Shown: positions 55,006-64,000, counted from the stretch's first letter. The stretch: DNA of 64,000 bases from JAHEFT01 sp963700705 (GCA_963700705.1 CAVOYQ010000005.1:62001-126000); one strand, 5' to 3'. A program made the numbers and translations. Notes: generated from the sequence alone by a model not told the origin.

Positions 55006-55809
55006 TCATTGCTGTTTGAGCCAATCCTGCACTTCGCGGGTCACCGGGCCAATCTCATATTCCCAGTGGTCAATCCGGGTGACCGGAAGTATGCCTTGCA
55101 CCGAATTACAGATGAAAACCTCGTGTGCTTCCGGCAACATGTCGAGCAAAAGCCTTCTCTGTTCGCAACGCGGCCTGAATGCGTTCAGCACCGCTGCGCG
55201 CATCACGCCCCGAACACCGCAGCGATCAAGCCGCGGGGTCAACAGCCGTCCGGAGTAAACCAGGAATATGTTCGAGGAAATTCCGCTGATGACGTGGTCC
55301 TCGCTGTCCAGCAGAATGCCTTCGTGGATCAGGGGATCGTCCCACTCCGCTCGGGCTGTCACCTGCTCCAGGCGGTTCAGGTGATTGAGACCGGCGAGTG
55401 CGGGTTGGATACCGAGTCGCAAATTGCACAATCGTGCGCGAATTCCAAACAGTGCGTTATTTTCAGTGGACTGCGGCAGTGTGTGGGCACTGACGATGCG
55501 GTTGGTTTGAGCCGGAACCACAGGCGCGTAGTCCGGACCTGCCGTGCCACGCGTGATAATGATCCTTACCGTGCAGTCTGGCCGGCCGGCGCATACCGTT
55601 TTCAGTTCCCGCAGAAGCACTGCCTGTGGCGTAACCGGCAATCCCAGTTGCTCACACCCCGCGCTGAGGCGATCCATGTGTCCCTGCCAGAATCTCGGTT
55701 GTCCACCGATAACGGAAATTATCTCGAACAACCCGTCTCCGTAGCGCAAGCCCCGATCCGCTGCCGAAACCTGGTCCGAGATTTCACCATCTACCAGGCA
55801 ATCAAGCAT
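55006..55809 (-). CDS. pabC: 4-amino-4-deoxychorismate lyase PabC
   Basis: This class IV PLP enzyme makes 4-aminobenzoate for folate. The 267-residue protein has DRGLRYGDGLFEII, RIIITRGTAG, the Lys-region analogue HLNRLEQVTARAEW and CNSVQGILPV. The order fabF-pabC-mltG-tmk-holB is the usual one. Confidence 0.94.
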   Translation of the reverse strand: MLDCLVDGEISDQVSAADRGLRYGDGLFEIISVIGGQPRFWQGHMDRLSAGCEQLGLPVTPQAVLLRELKTVCAGRPDCTVRIIITRGTAGPDYAPVVPAQTNRIVSAHTLPQSTENNALFGIRARLCNLRLGIQPALAGLNHLNRLEQVTARAEWDDPLIHEGILLDSEDHVISGISSNIFLVYSGRLLTPRLDRCGVRGVMRAAVLNAFRPRCEQRRLLLDMLPEAHEVFICNSVQGILPVTRIDHWEYEIGPVTREVQDWLKQQ

Positions 55810-55850
55810 TCAATTATTTTCCTTCGGGAAACATGTCCCGTTTGATTCGT

Positions 55851-57105
55851 TCAGCCCCGGAATTTACGGAACACCAGCGTACCGTTGGTGCCGCCAAAGC
55901 CGAAGGAGTTGGACATCACCGTATCGACCGCCTGTTCCCTGGCCACGTTGGGCACGTAATCCAGGTCACAACCTTCACCGGGATTATCCAGGTTGATCGT
56001 TGGCGGCAGCACACCGTCACGCATGGCCAGCACCGAGAATACCGCCTCCGCTCCCCCGGCAGCCCCCAGCATATGACCGGTCATCGACTTGGTGGAACTG
56101 ACCGCCAGGCGATAGGCGTGGTCACCGAAAATGGTTTTCACCGCGTCGGATTCAGCACGATCGCCCAGAACAGTGGAGGTGCCATGCGCATTGATGTAGT
56201 CGACCTGTTCCGGATTGATCCCGGCATCGCGCAGGGCGACTTTCATACATCTGGCCGCGCCTTCACCGTCTGCTGGAGGCGCCGTCATGTGATAAGCGTC
56301 GCCGCTCATGCCGAAACCTATGAGTTCGGCAAAGATATGCGCGCCCCGGGTACGGGCGTGTTCCAATTCTTCAACCACCATGATGCCGGCGCCGTTGGCA
56401 GAGAACAAATCCATCGCGTTCCTGGTCCCAGGGCCTGCTGGCGGCTTCCGGATCATCGTTCCGGGTGCTCATCGCCTTGGCGGACACGAATCCCGCCATG
56501 CCCGTGGGCGTGGTGGCATACTCGGCCCCGCCGGCCACCATGACATCGGCATCGCCGTACTTGATCATCCGGGCCGCCAGGCCAATGTTGTGGGTCGACG
56601 TGGTGCAGGCCGAAACCACGGCAATATTCGGTCCCTTGAAGCCAAAGTTGATCGACAGGATGCCACTTACCATGTTGACGATTGCACCGGGAATGTAGAA
56701 AGGGGAAATGCGTCTGGGCCCCTTTTCCTGGTAGATCAGCATGTTTTTTTCTATCGAGGAAATACCGCCGATGCCGGCTCCGATGGCAAAGCCAACACGC
56801 TCCGGATCCACGCCATGGCCGTCGCCGGTCAGCCCGGCTTGCGCCATGGCATCCTGCGACGCGGCAAGCCCGTAGTGCACGAATTTGTCGTAGCGGCGCG
56901 CATCCTTTTCAGGAATGTAATCGGTTATTTCAAAATCCCGGATCTCGCCGGCAATGCGGGTTGACAATGCTGACGCATCGAACTCGGTAATGGGGCCAAT
57001 ACCACTTTGACCATTACAGACTGCAGTCCATGCCGACTCCACGGTATTTCCCACCGGGGAAATTATCCCGAGGCCGGTAACTACTACTCGACGCGTTGAC
57101 ACCAT
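55851..57105 (-). CDS. fabF: Beta-ketoacyl-ACP synthase II FabF (frameshifted)
   Basis: This condensing enzyme elongates acyl-ACP. The first frame (from ATG 57105) has RRVVVTGLGIISPVGNT and the active-site Cys in VSACTTSTHNIG, then runs off near 56400. One indel there restores ANGAGIMVVEELEHARTRGA and the catalytic His residues INAHGTST and KSMTGHMLGAAG. The joined product is about 418 residues, the FabF length. acpP lies 85 bases upstream. Confidence 0.95.
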
Positions 57106-57190
57106 TGATTCCTCTTCAATTTTCAGGCTTCCAAACCAACAGCGGCCGGCAAAACGCCGGCCGCCTCGTCAGCCTATTCAATGCGAAGGT

Positions 57191-57424
57191 TCAGATGTGC
57201 GCTTGAACGTAGTCAATTGCCTGCTGAACGCTGGTAATCTTCTCCGCCTCTTCATCCGGGATTTCACATTCGAACTCTTCTTCCAGAGCCATGACCAGTT
57301 CGACGGTATCCAGGGAGTCTGCGCCAAGATCATCCACAAATGACGCACTGGGAGTGACTTCATCTTCCTTGACACCAAGTTGTTCGATAACAATCTTTTT
57401 GACGCGATCTTCAATACTGCTCAT
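57191..57424 (-). CDS. acpP: Acyl carrier protein
   Basis: A 77-residue acidic four-helix protein carrying acyl chains on phosphopantetheine. DDLGADSLDTVELVMALEEEF includes the modified Ser in DSL. It is the expected member between fabG and fabF. Confidence 0.98.
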   Translation of the reverse strand: MSSIEDRVKKIVIEQLGVKEDEVTPSASFVDDLGADSLDTVELVMALEEEFECEIPDEEAEKITSVQQAIDYVQAHI

Positions 57425-57494
57425 TGAGATACTTTCCTCTTTGGGGGGGGATTCAGTTTGGCAATTTTAGTTAATCTGCGGCTTCGATGCCAGT

Positions 57495-58244
57495 CTAAAT
57501 CATGAACATGCCACCATTGACATGCAAGGTCTGCCCCGTAATGTACCCGCCCTGCGGTGAAGCGAGAAACAAAACGGAAGCGGCGATATCGTGCGGTTCT
57601 CCTAATCGTTGTAACGGAATGTCTTTCAGCAGCGCTTCTTTCTGGCTGTCATCCAGCGCCCGGGTCATGTCCGTGTCGATGAAACCGGGGGCGACCACGT
57701 TCACCGTGATGTTCCGGGAACCAATCTCCCTGGCCAGCGACCGGGTGAACCCCATCATGCCAGCCTTGGCGGCTGCATAGTTAGTTTGACCTGCGTTTCC
57801 CATCGAACCGACAACGGAAGCGATACTGATGATCCGGCCGCTCCTGGCCTTCATCATACCGCGAAGGCAGGCCTTGCTGAGACGAAAAACGGAGCGCAAA
57901 TTGGTTTCCATGACGGCGTCCCAATCCTCTTCCTTCATGCGCATCAGGATCTGATCCCGCGTAATACCCGCATTATTGACCAGGATGGTAGGTGTTCCGA
58001 GGGTTGCTGTAACTTTGTCAACGAGGCCGCTCGCACCTTCCGGATCGTTGACATCCAGAACTTCGCCCAAATTTCCGGCGGAAATGGCGCTCAATCGCCT
58101 GGCGATGTTATCGGCGCCTGACTGTGTCGTCGCGGTGCCAGCCACCCTGGCGCCTGCTTGCGCCAGCGTATCGGCGATAGCGGCCCCGATGCCCCGGCTG
58201 GCACCCGTCACGATCGCCACTTGCCCTTCCAGATTCAATTCCAT
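57495..58244 (-). CDS. fabG: 3-oxoacyl-ACP reductase FabG
   Basis: An NADPH-dependent short-chain dehydrogenase reducing beta-ketoacyl-ACP. TGASRGIGAAIADTLA (cofactor loop), NNAGITRDQILMRM, and the catalytic YAAAKAG with upstream Ser in ISIASVVG are present in 249 residues. CTGGAGTTAAGA precedes the ATG. Confidence 0.97.
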   Translation of the reverse strand: MELNLEGQVAIVTGASRGIGAAIADTLAQAGARVAGTATTQSGADNIARRLSAISAGNLGEVLDVNDPEGASGLVDKVTATLGTPTILVNNAGITRDQILMRMKEEDWDAVMETNLRSVFRLSKACLRGMMKARSGRIISIASVVGSMGNAGQTNYAAAKAGMMGFTRSLAREIGSRNITVNVVAPGFIDTDMTRALDDSQKEALLKDIPLQRLGEPHDIAASVLFLASPQGGYITGQTLHVNGGMFMI

Positions 58245-58298
58245 TCTTAACTCCAGTCTTTCCTGGAAAATTTCAATCGTATCCGACCTTCATACAGG

Positions 58299-58394
58299 CT
58301 ACCACTTTTGCCTGCCGGACCCGTTGCGGATTGCGTCCTCAACCGGATAAGCGTAATTATCAAGATCGTGGCGCACCGGTATTTCCGGCGCCAT
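58299..58394 (-). pseudogene. fabD: Remnant of fabD (malonyl-CoA-ACP transacylase)
   Basis: In the slot where fabD normally lies, a strong ribosome site (AGGAGG at 58400-58405) precedes an ATG at 58394 that opens a 31-residue frame reading APEIPVRHDLDNYAYP then DAIR and RQKW. This resembles the FabD segment around residues 225-257 of the E. coli protein (APTVPVVNNVD, DAIRDALVRQ, W), with the same spacing. The active-site GHSLGE region and most of the gene are absent. It looks like a deletion, real or from assembly, that joined the start of fabD to its later part. Confidence 0.55.
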
Positions 58395-58409
58395 GGATTC
58401 CTCCTGGAA

Positions 58410-59384
58410 TCAGTACCGGATCAGCGCCGAACCCCAGGTGAAACCGCCTCCGAACGCCTCGAGCATCAACAGGTCTCCGCGTTTGATTCTGCCGTCACGT
58501 ATGGCCTCATCAAGCGCAAGCGGTACTGATGCGGACGATGTGTTGCCATGGCGGTCGACAGTGACCACCACGTTATCCATGCTCATATCCAGCATTTTCG
58601 CCATGGCGCTGATGATCCTGAAATTGGCCTGGTGGGGAATAAGCCAATCCAGGTCGGATTTATCCAGGTTGTTGCTACCCAGTGTTTCTTCGACAATCCG
58701 GCCCAGGGTTCGGACAGCTACTTTGAACACTTCATTGCCGCGCATCTGGATCTCGGGTTTGCCGTCATTATCCAGCGTTGCGTCCCAACCCACTGAAACA
58801 CCGGCGTTGGTTGTCAGCAAATCGATATAATCACCGTTCGCGTGAATGTGGCTGGAAAGTATGCCCGGTTCTTCGGACGCCTCCAGGACCACGGCGCCCG
58901 CTCCATCGGCGAACAATACCGCAGTGTCACGCTTGCTCCAGTTAACGATTTTGGACAGGGTTTCGGCGCCGCACACCAGAACTTTCTTCACGTCGCCACA
59001 GCGTATGTATTTGTCGGCCACGTTGAGCGCATACAGAAATCCGGAGCATGCTGCATTCACATCCATGGCGCCGCAATCCGGAAGCCCGAGCTTTTTTTGC
59101 AGCAGGCAGGCGGTGCTCGGAAAAATCAGGTCCGGGGTGGTCGTTCCGATGATAAACAGGTCGATTTCCGACGGGTCACAGCCGGCTGCTTCCAGGGCCT
59201 TCCGGCATGCCGGTTCCGCGAGATCTGCAGTGGTTTGATGATCTTCAACGACGCGTCGTTCACAGATTCCGGTTCGCTCCCGAATCCATTGATCGCTGGT
59301 ATCCATCATTTTTTCGAGGTCGAAGTTGGTTAAAACCTTCTCCGGTAGATGGCTACCCGTTCCGGCTATTCTTGAATAAATCAA
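58410..59384 (-). CDS. fabH: Beta-ketoacyl-ACP synthase III FabH
   Basis: This enzyme starts fatty acid synthesis by condensing acetyl-CoA with malonyl-ACP. The 324-residue protein has the active-site Cys in DVNAACSGFLYAL, His in LIPHQANFRI and Asn in GNTSSASVPLAL. TTG 59384 with TTGGAG upstream is the start and begins MIYSRIAGTGSHLPEK. Between it and rpmF there is no plsX. Confidence 0.96.
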   Translation of the reverse strand: MIYSRIAGTGSHLPEKVLTNFDLEKMMDTSDQWIRERTGICERRVVEDHQTTADLAEPACRKALEAAGCDPSEIDLFIIGTTTPDLIFPSTACLLQKKLGLPDCGAMDVNAACSGFLYALNVADKYIRCGDVKKVLVCGAETLSKIVNWSKRDTAVLFADGAGAVVLEASEEPGILSSHIHANGDYIDLLTTNAGVSVGWDATLDNDGKPEIQMRGNEVFKVAVRTLGRIVEETLGSNNLDKSDLDWLIPHQANFRIISAMAKMLDMSMDNVVVTVDRHGNTSSASVPLALDEAIRDGRIKRGDLLMLEAFGGGFTWGSALIRY

Positions 59385-59614
59385 ACCGACGTCTCCAATT
59401 GACCCTCAAGTTCCGGCGCCGCGCTCAATGGCCGGCTTCCGGTTTCGCCCGGATCACGCCGGACATTGGGGCATCATTATGCGCGGCAAATCCGGCGTGC
59501 GCCAGCGCCCACCCGGTTATACCGACTGATCAAAAACAACCGGGCCCCGGTTACGCTTGGCGCAATCGGGGCCCTGGCCGTCTTTTCAGAAATGCTCATC
59601 GGTCGAGCGTTGTT

Positions 59615-59809
59615 CTATTCTTCGTCTAATTCCACAACAGGTGTTTCTATCACTTTCCGGCCTTTGTAATAGCCATCCGGGGTCATGTGATGACGAAGGT
59701 GGGTCTCCCCGGTGGTTGAGTCCACTGAAAGCGTGGGCGCACTGAGTGAGTCGTGAGAGCGGCGCATGCCGCGCTTGGACGGGGTTTTACGATTTTTCTG
59801 TACTGCCAT
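59615..59809 (-). CDS. rpmF: 50S ribosomal protein L32
   Basis: A 64-residue protein starting MAVQKNRKTPSKRGMRRSHD, followed by HMTPDGYYKGRKVI, typical of bL32 without the zinc Cys pairs. It follows yceD as usual. The 230-base gap to fabH, where plsX is expected, has no gene I can support. Confidence 0.97.
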   Translation of the reverse strand: MAVQKNRKTPSKRGMRRSHDSLSAPTLSVDSTTGETHLRHHMTPDGYYKGRKVIETPVVELDEE

Positions 59810-59865
59810 GACTGTTTCTCCCAAGTCAAAATAAACTGTTTACTCCAGGCCAATCCTCAACCGGA

Positions 59866-60429
59866 TCAGTCCTCGACATTTTCCTTCATGAGCCCGGCCA
59901 ACCCTGCGAATGGCTTGTGGCTCTTTGCCTGCTCTGTGCCCGGCGAAGGGCCGGTTTCCGGATCCGTGGAAATATGGATTTCCGCGGATTCCGGGCTTCT
60001 CGGCACTTGCGGAACCGCCAGAAGCAGTTCTTCTTCAACGATATCCAGCAATGCCATCCGGCGGTGTTCAACCAGCACCGGATCATAATTTTCCGGAATC
60101 AGTTCCTGCTCCGCGACATCCTCGATAACCGCGAGCCAACTGCGGCGCATTACCTTTTCGCGATAGGGCTCAAGGCTGCGCTGACAAACCAGCGGCAACT
60201 CCGCCTCGACATCCAGCCTGATCGTTATCAGGCCCTGGCGGTCGTGCGAGAATCTGGCAGCAAACGTAGCATCTTTGCGGGCCAGAACTTCCTCGTTTTG
60301 CTTCCCGTTTTCAGGCGCCAAAAGCGGCGCGAGTCGCAACATGCGCTTGATTGGCATCGTGCCCTGGAACGTCCGGCGCCCGTCAGCGGCCTTCCAGGGA
60401 TCCACAAAGTCTGGAAATTCACGTGACAT
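59866..60429 (-). CDS. yceD: YceD/DUF177-family protein
   Basis: A 187-residue protein of the family that precedes rpmF in most bacteria and is connected with 23S rRNA metabolism. LPLVCQRSLEPY and the acidic MALLDIVEEELLLAVPQVPR are typical; the usual four-cysteine pattern is reduced to one visible Cys. It is divergent from maf, with a 69-base gap. Confidence 0.9.
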   Translation of the reverse strand: MSREFPDFVDPWKAADGRRTFQGTMPIKRMLRLAPLLAPENGKQNEEVLARKDATFAARFSHDRQGLITIRLDVEAELPLVCQRSLEPYREKVMRRSWLAVIEDVAEQELIPENYDPVLVEHRRMALLDIVEEELLLAVPQVPRSPESAEIHISTDPETGPSPGTEQAKSHKPFAGLAGLMKENVED

Positions 60430-60498
60430 GGCTGCACAATTCCTGTCGGCGGCTCAAGCAACGAGCGCTATACCTAAACGGGTTATTTTACTATAAAA

Positions 60499-61095
60499 AT
60501 GTCTCAACAGTCACATAAAAGAAATCTTATCCTGGCATCTTCGAGCCCGTACCGGAAATTGCTACTCGAGAGGCTCGGTTTAACTTTCGAAGTTCACTCA
60601 CCTGATGTGAATGAAAATCCGTTGAAAGCCGAATCTCCAGAGCAACTCGTGACTCGATTGGCCAAGAGCAAAGCCGCGACGGTTGGGAGGACGTTTCCCG
60701 GCGCCGTCATCATCGGCTCAGACCAGGTGGCCGTCTGCGATTCGGTGATCGTGGGAAAACCGGGCCATGCACAAAACGCGATCCGCCAATTGCGCGGCTT
60801 CTCCGGCAAGACCGTGCGTTTTCTCACCGCCATTGCGGTTATTTGCCGTAACACCGGATTTGAAGATGAACACACCTCCGTCACCGACGTTTGTTTCAGA
60901 GAGCTGGCTGATGACGAGATCAAGCGCTACGTCGCATTGGACCGCCCATTCGATTGTGCCGGCAGCTTCAAATCGGAAGCCGCCGGCACCAGCCTGTTGA
61001 AGACACTGAACTCTGAAGACCCGACCGCAATCATCGGATTGCCCCTGATCGCTACTGCTGCGGCACTTCGGAAGGCCGGCTTTTTTGTGCCCTAG
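60499..61095 (+). CDS. maf: Maf/YceF-family nucleotide pyrophosphatase
   Basis: A 198-residue house-cleaning phosphatase of the YceF (7-methyl-GTP) type. It has LILASSSPYRKLLLERLGL, VIIGSDQVAVC, GKTVRFLTAIAV and the final FKSEAAGTSLLKTL then IIGLPL. The start ATG at 60499 is preceded by a TTTTACTATAAAA stretch that may include a promoter. Confidence 0.95.
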   Translation: MSQQSHKRNLILASSSPYRKLLLERLGLTFEVHSPDVNENPLKAESPEQLVTRLAKSKAATVGRTFPGAVIIGSDQVAVCDSVIVGKPGHAQNAIRQLRGFSGKTVRFLTAIAVICRNTGFEDEHTSVTDVCFRELADDEIKRYVALDRPFDCAGSFKSEAAGTSLLKTLNSEDPTAIIGLPLIATAAALRKAGFFVP

Positions 61096-61135
61096 CAACT
61101 GCCGGCACGACCGGTTCTCCAAGGCACGGTTTCGC

Positions 61136-62155
61136 TCAAGGAACCGCTATGACACTGGCCAGAGGAGGATCAAGGGCATCCCGGGTCGCCCATAGTTGAC
61201 CGTTCTTGTCGAAAGTGATGGCGGTGAGGAAAGGAATCCCGATGGCCACTTCCACGCAAGCCAGGCTATCCAGGTCGCAGGCATTGATGGTTCCACCAGC
61301 ACCGATTCCCAATACTTCCGCGCTGAACCAGCCCATTTCATCCAGCTCCGCCACATACAGCAACCCTTCGGGGCCGAAGGACAGATCAATGATCGATGTG
61401 AACCCGCCGTCGAATACCACCTCGCAATCCGAACTGGTGGCACAGTCAGCCCAGGATGCCCAGGGCGCGATCCGCCATATCCTGGATTGATCCAATGGCC
61501 CCGGAAAGCCCCGAAGTTCACCCACGTAATAATATCCATCCGGCCCCACGGTGATGGAAGTGGGAACCGCTTGCGCGGGTATTGCATCCCCCATAAAGCA
61601 AACCGGCCGGATTTGGGTGTTCGGGCAGTCCAGAGCGGCTTTGAGGCTGGCCAGTGAGGCAATCCGCGTGGGGAAAACTGCCACCACGTCAACCTGGCCT
61701 TCACTGTCGATATGCAAGAGGTCATTTCCTGCCGCATCCACCACTAAAGCGGCATCCCCACTCAGGGAGTAAACGTCAAATGGGTTTGACCGGACATCGT
61801 CTGTTTGTGGATTGTTGCTTTCTTCAAAGTCAAAAAGGTTGACCAGAACCCGCGCACGGCCGCGGGAAACCCGCAACAGCGCCTGGCCTTGGTCATCGAG
61901 ACCCTCACCTCCGCTGCGGGTTATCCACAGCGAGCCATTGCCAATGGGAGCGATACTGGTAATTCCTGATAACACGGGGAACAGGCTGTTACCGGACCCG
62001 ACTGCGACGACTCCTCTGCCCTGGTCTGCCACCAGGACTTCACCATTGGGTGTCGCCGCGAGACCAAACAGGGGGCCGCTCCACTCACCGGCCGTGCCAG
62101 GGCCTGAAAACAAGGTTAAAACACAGGTCACAGAGACAACTAATTGCATTCGCAT
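61136..62155 (-). CDS. ScyD/ScyE-like secreted beta-propeller
   Basis: A 339-residue protein with a signal peptide (VVSVTCVLTLFSGPGTAG). Conserved segments SNPFDVYSLSGDAALVVDAAGNDLL and VPTSITVGPDGYYYVGELRGFPGP match the ScyD/ScyE family of extracellular propellers, first known from cyanobacterial scytonemin clusters but wide-spread in other bacteria. No scytonemin genes are near, and function here is unknown. Confidence 0.75.
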   Translation of the reverse strand: MRMQLVVSVTCVLTLFSGPGTAGEWSGPLFGLAATPNGEVLVADQGRGVVAVGSGNSLFPVLSGITSIAPIGNGSLWITRSGGEGLDDQGQALLRVSRGRARVLVNLFDFEESNNPQTDDVRSNPFDVYSLSGDAALVVDAAGNDLLHIDSEGQVDVVAVFPTRIASLASLKAALDCPNTQIRPVCFMGDAIPAQAVPTSITVGPDGYYYVGELRGFPGPLDQSRIWRIAPWASWADCATSSDCEVVFDGGFTSIIDLSFGPEGLLYVAELDEMGWFSAEVLGIGAGGTINACDLDSLACVEVAIGIPFLTAITFDKNGQLWATRDALDPPLASVIAVP

Positions 62156-62501
62156 GATTCACCTCAAACACGTGAGAAAGTCGTGATGGCGTCTTACGTG
62201 TATTGCAACACGACTCATATTGCAACACGACTCATATTGCGAAACACGCTGGAATGAGTATAGGTGAAACGCCGAAAACTGCTTTGAGCTGCAAGGTTCG
62301 TGAAAGACACTCCAGAAACCCGGTTCCCGCAGGCGGCCGCTGATGCGAGCCAGGGAGAGGATGCGTCCGCTTTCAGGAGAGCAAGCAGGACTTCCGCATG
62401 GAGGGGTGACTGAGCGTCGTGGGAGCAAAAACGGAGAGCCGCCGGATGAGTAAATTATGGCATAATACCGGATCACCATACCTTACCGTACGGAGCCTGA
62501 A
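62156..62501. other. Intergenic region between divergent genes with 17-bp tandem repeats
   Basis: TATTGCAACACGACTCA is repeated at 62201-62217 and 62218-62234, then partially at 62235. It lies 46-90 bases upstream of the propeller gene at 62155, so it may be a regulator site. The rest of the gap, up to the GATCACC and TAAATTATGGCATAATAC promoter-like stretch before 62502, shows no gene. Confidence 0.55.
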
Positions 62502-64000
62502 ATGAGTCACCCCGAATACAGGAATTGGCGACTGGAATACGATCTTGACCACGTGTGCTGGCTGACCATTGACCGCCCTGGTGAATCCAGCAACAGCCTC
62601 TCCCAGGAAGTCATGACGGAACTGGAGGCGATTGTTACCGGCCTGGAAAAAAATCACCCCCGGGGCCTGGTTCTTCAATCCGGAAAGAAAAACTCATTCA
62701 TCGTCGGTGCGGATGTCCGCGAATTCGAGCTGGTCAAAAGCGTTGAGGAGGCTGAAGGCTTCATTCGTGACGTGCACAGGGTGTTTGACCGTATCGAAGC
62801 CCTGCCCTTCCCCACGGCCGTGCTGATCGACGGGTATTGCCTGGGCGGCGGCCTGGAACTCGCACTGTGCTTCGATTTCCGGATTGCGGCCAATAACGAA
62901 GCAACCCGCCTTGGCTTCCCCGAAGTGAAACTGGGCATCTATCCCGGGTTTGGCGGCAGCGCCCGGACCACCCGGCAGATCGGTGGATTCAAAGCCATGC
63001 AGCTCATGCTGACCACCAGGATGCTGAGGGCCGGCCAGGCCAGAGGCCAGGGCCTGGTTGACCAGTTGGTCGGACCGCATGGCGGGTTGCGCTGGGCCGG
63101 CAGGAACGCGGTGCTGAAAAGCCGTAAAAGCCGCAAGCCGGGCTGGGCCGCGCGTATGAGCAATTTCGGGCCGGTGCGGAAGTTCCTGGCGGGTCAGATG
63201 CGCAAGCAGACGGCGGCCAGGGCCAATCCAGCCCATTATCCCGCCCCGTTTGAATTGATCGACGCCTGGGAGGCCTATGGCGACGATCCCCGGAAAATGC
63301 TCGACGAGGAGGCCATCCGGGTTGCGAAACTGATCAACGGCGATACCTCAAAGGGATTGCGCCGGGTTTTCTGGTTGATGGAACAATTGAAATCAAATGG
63401 AAAAGGTTCCGGTTTCAAGGCACGGCGGGTACACGTCATCGGGGCCGGGGTCATGGGTGGCGACATCGCCGCCTGGTGCGTTTTGCAGGGATTGGAAGTC
63501 ACCTTGCAGGACCGGGAAATGAAATACATTGAGCCCGCGCTCAAGCGAGCCCGGAAACTGTTTGCCAAGCGGCTCAGGACGCCGGACCGGATCGCCGGCG
63601 CCCAGAGCCGCCTGGTGGCCGATGTCGAAGGGGCCGGCGCCAGCCGGGCCGATGTCATAATCGAAGCCATATTCGAGAATCTCGAAGCGAAGCAGGCTTT
63701 GTTCAGGGATCTTGAGGACCGGGTCAAGCCCGGCGCGATCCTGGCCACGAACACTTCCGCCATTCCCCTGAAAGACATCGCTTCCGTGTTGAAGGAACCC
63801 GCCCGCCTGCTGGGGCTTCACTTCTTCAACCCGGTCGCCAAAATGCCCCTGGTGGAAGTGGTTTATGACGAGAAAACCCGGCCCGAGGAGGTGGAGCGCG
63901 GTTCGGCTTTCTGCAACCAGATCAACCGGTTTCCATTGCCCGTTAGAAGCAGCCCCGGATTCCTGGTCAACCGGGTCCTGGCGCGTTACATGCTGAAGGC
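62502..64000 (+). CDS. fadJ: FadJ/FadB-type fatty acid oxidation multifunctional enzyme (3' truncated by window)
   Basis: The N-terminal half is an enoyl-CoA hydratase (SFIVGADVREFE, CLGGGLELALCFDFRIA, LGIYPGFGGSARTTRQIGG) and the second half a 3-hydroxyacyl-CoA dehydrogenase (HVIGAGVMGGDIAAWC NAD motif, TNTSAIPL, LGLHFFNPVAKMPLVEVV). The frame stays open to the window end at 64000, about 500 residues. Whether it is FadJ or FadB cannot be settled; lack of a visible thiolase upstream makes FadJ slightly more likely. GAGCCTGAA precedes the ATG. Confidence 0.88.
   Translation, partial: MSHPEYRNWRLEYDLDHVCWLTIDRPGESSNSLSQEVMTELEAIVTGLEKNHPRGLVLQSGKKNSFIVGADVREFELVKSVEEAEGFIRDVHRVFDRIEALPFPTAVLIDGYCLGGGLELALCFDFRIAANNEATRLGFPEVKLGIYPGFGGSARTTRQIGGFKAMQLMLTTRMLRAGQARGQGLVDQLVGPHGGLRWAGRNAVLKSRKSRKPGWAARMSNFGPVRKFLAGQMRKQTAARANPAHYPAPFELIDAWEAYGDDPRKMLDEEAIRVAKLINGDTSKGLRRVFWLMEQLKSNGKGSGFKARRVHVIGAGVMGGDIAAWCVLQGLEVTLQDREMKYIEPALKRARKLFAKRLRTPDRIAGAQSRLVADVEGAGASRADVIIEAIFENLEAKQALFRDLEDRVKPGAILATNTSAIPLKDIASVLKEPARLLGLHFFNPVAKMPLVEVVYDEKTRPEEVERGSAFCNQINRFPLPVRSSPGFLVNRVLARYMLK

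Noticed and set aside
59385..59614. A small gene in the rpmF-fabH gap (a 40-codon minus-strand frame starting MSISEKTARAP)
   Set aside because: No ribosome site and no similarity to PlsX or any family that I recognise; kept as an empty gap.

Overview
The window looks like a chromosomal segment of a free-living, aerobic to microaerobic gammaproteobacterium, possibly near the Chromatiales/Woeseiales; no rRNA is present, so this placement is an inference. It rests on gene content and order: sdhB-sdhE-ygfX; a full ccoNOQP-ccoGHIS set next to fixLJ and a HiPIP; infA, clpS-clpA, mnmA-hflD; and the block yceD-rpmF-fabH-fabG-acpP-fabF-pabC-mltG-tmk-holB-pilZ. There is no phage, insertion sequence or CRISPR array.

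Layout. 1-3.5 kb: end of the succinate dehydrogenase operon, running by overlapping genes into an oxygen-sensing FixL kinase and FixJ regulator, then a degenerate receiver protein. 3.6-12.5 kb: HiPIP, a strong terminator, then cbb3 oxidase structural and assembly genes. 12.6-16.4 kb: a decayed MFS gene, arginase, a cysteine-containing protein of unknown function and a secreted hydrolase. 16.5-19.2 kb: a Fur-box-led operon of porin, FMN_bind protein and PepSY membrane protein, probably a periplasmic flavin electron-transfer route for iron. 19.2-31.6 kb: an accessory region with small secreted proteins, a CadC-like regulator, beta-propeller and DUF885 proteins, duplicated lipoproteins and four tRNA genes (Ser-CGA, Leu-UAA, Cys-GCA, Gly-GCC), two of which have unusual tRNA-capped repeats. 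31.7-64 kb: mainly housekeeping genes (infA, clp, mnmA, acnA, lhr, a GCS2-CBS fusion, fadD, dinB, the fab cluster, maf, a FadJ-type beta-oxidation protein cut by the window edge).

The most unusual structures are beside tRNA genes. Downstream of tRNA-Cys are three tandem ~164-bp units, each ending in a copy of the tRNA 3' end and able to re-form an acceptor-like stem with CCA. Downstream of tRNA-Ser is a 134-nt element whose ends are the tRNA acceptor strands and whose body is four hairpins, two with GGA in the loop. They resemble in layout the tRNA-tailed repeats of the E. coli tyrT locus (rtT).

A caution for every reader: at least twelve genes, several of them usually essential (sdhB, acnA, fabF), carry single-base frameshifts, and fabD is reduced to a fragment. 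This density suggests consensus errors in the assembly, although real decay cannot be excluded for some loci. I give whole-gene spans across such shifts and mark where the frame changes.
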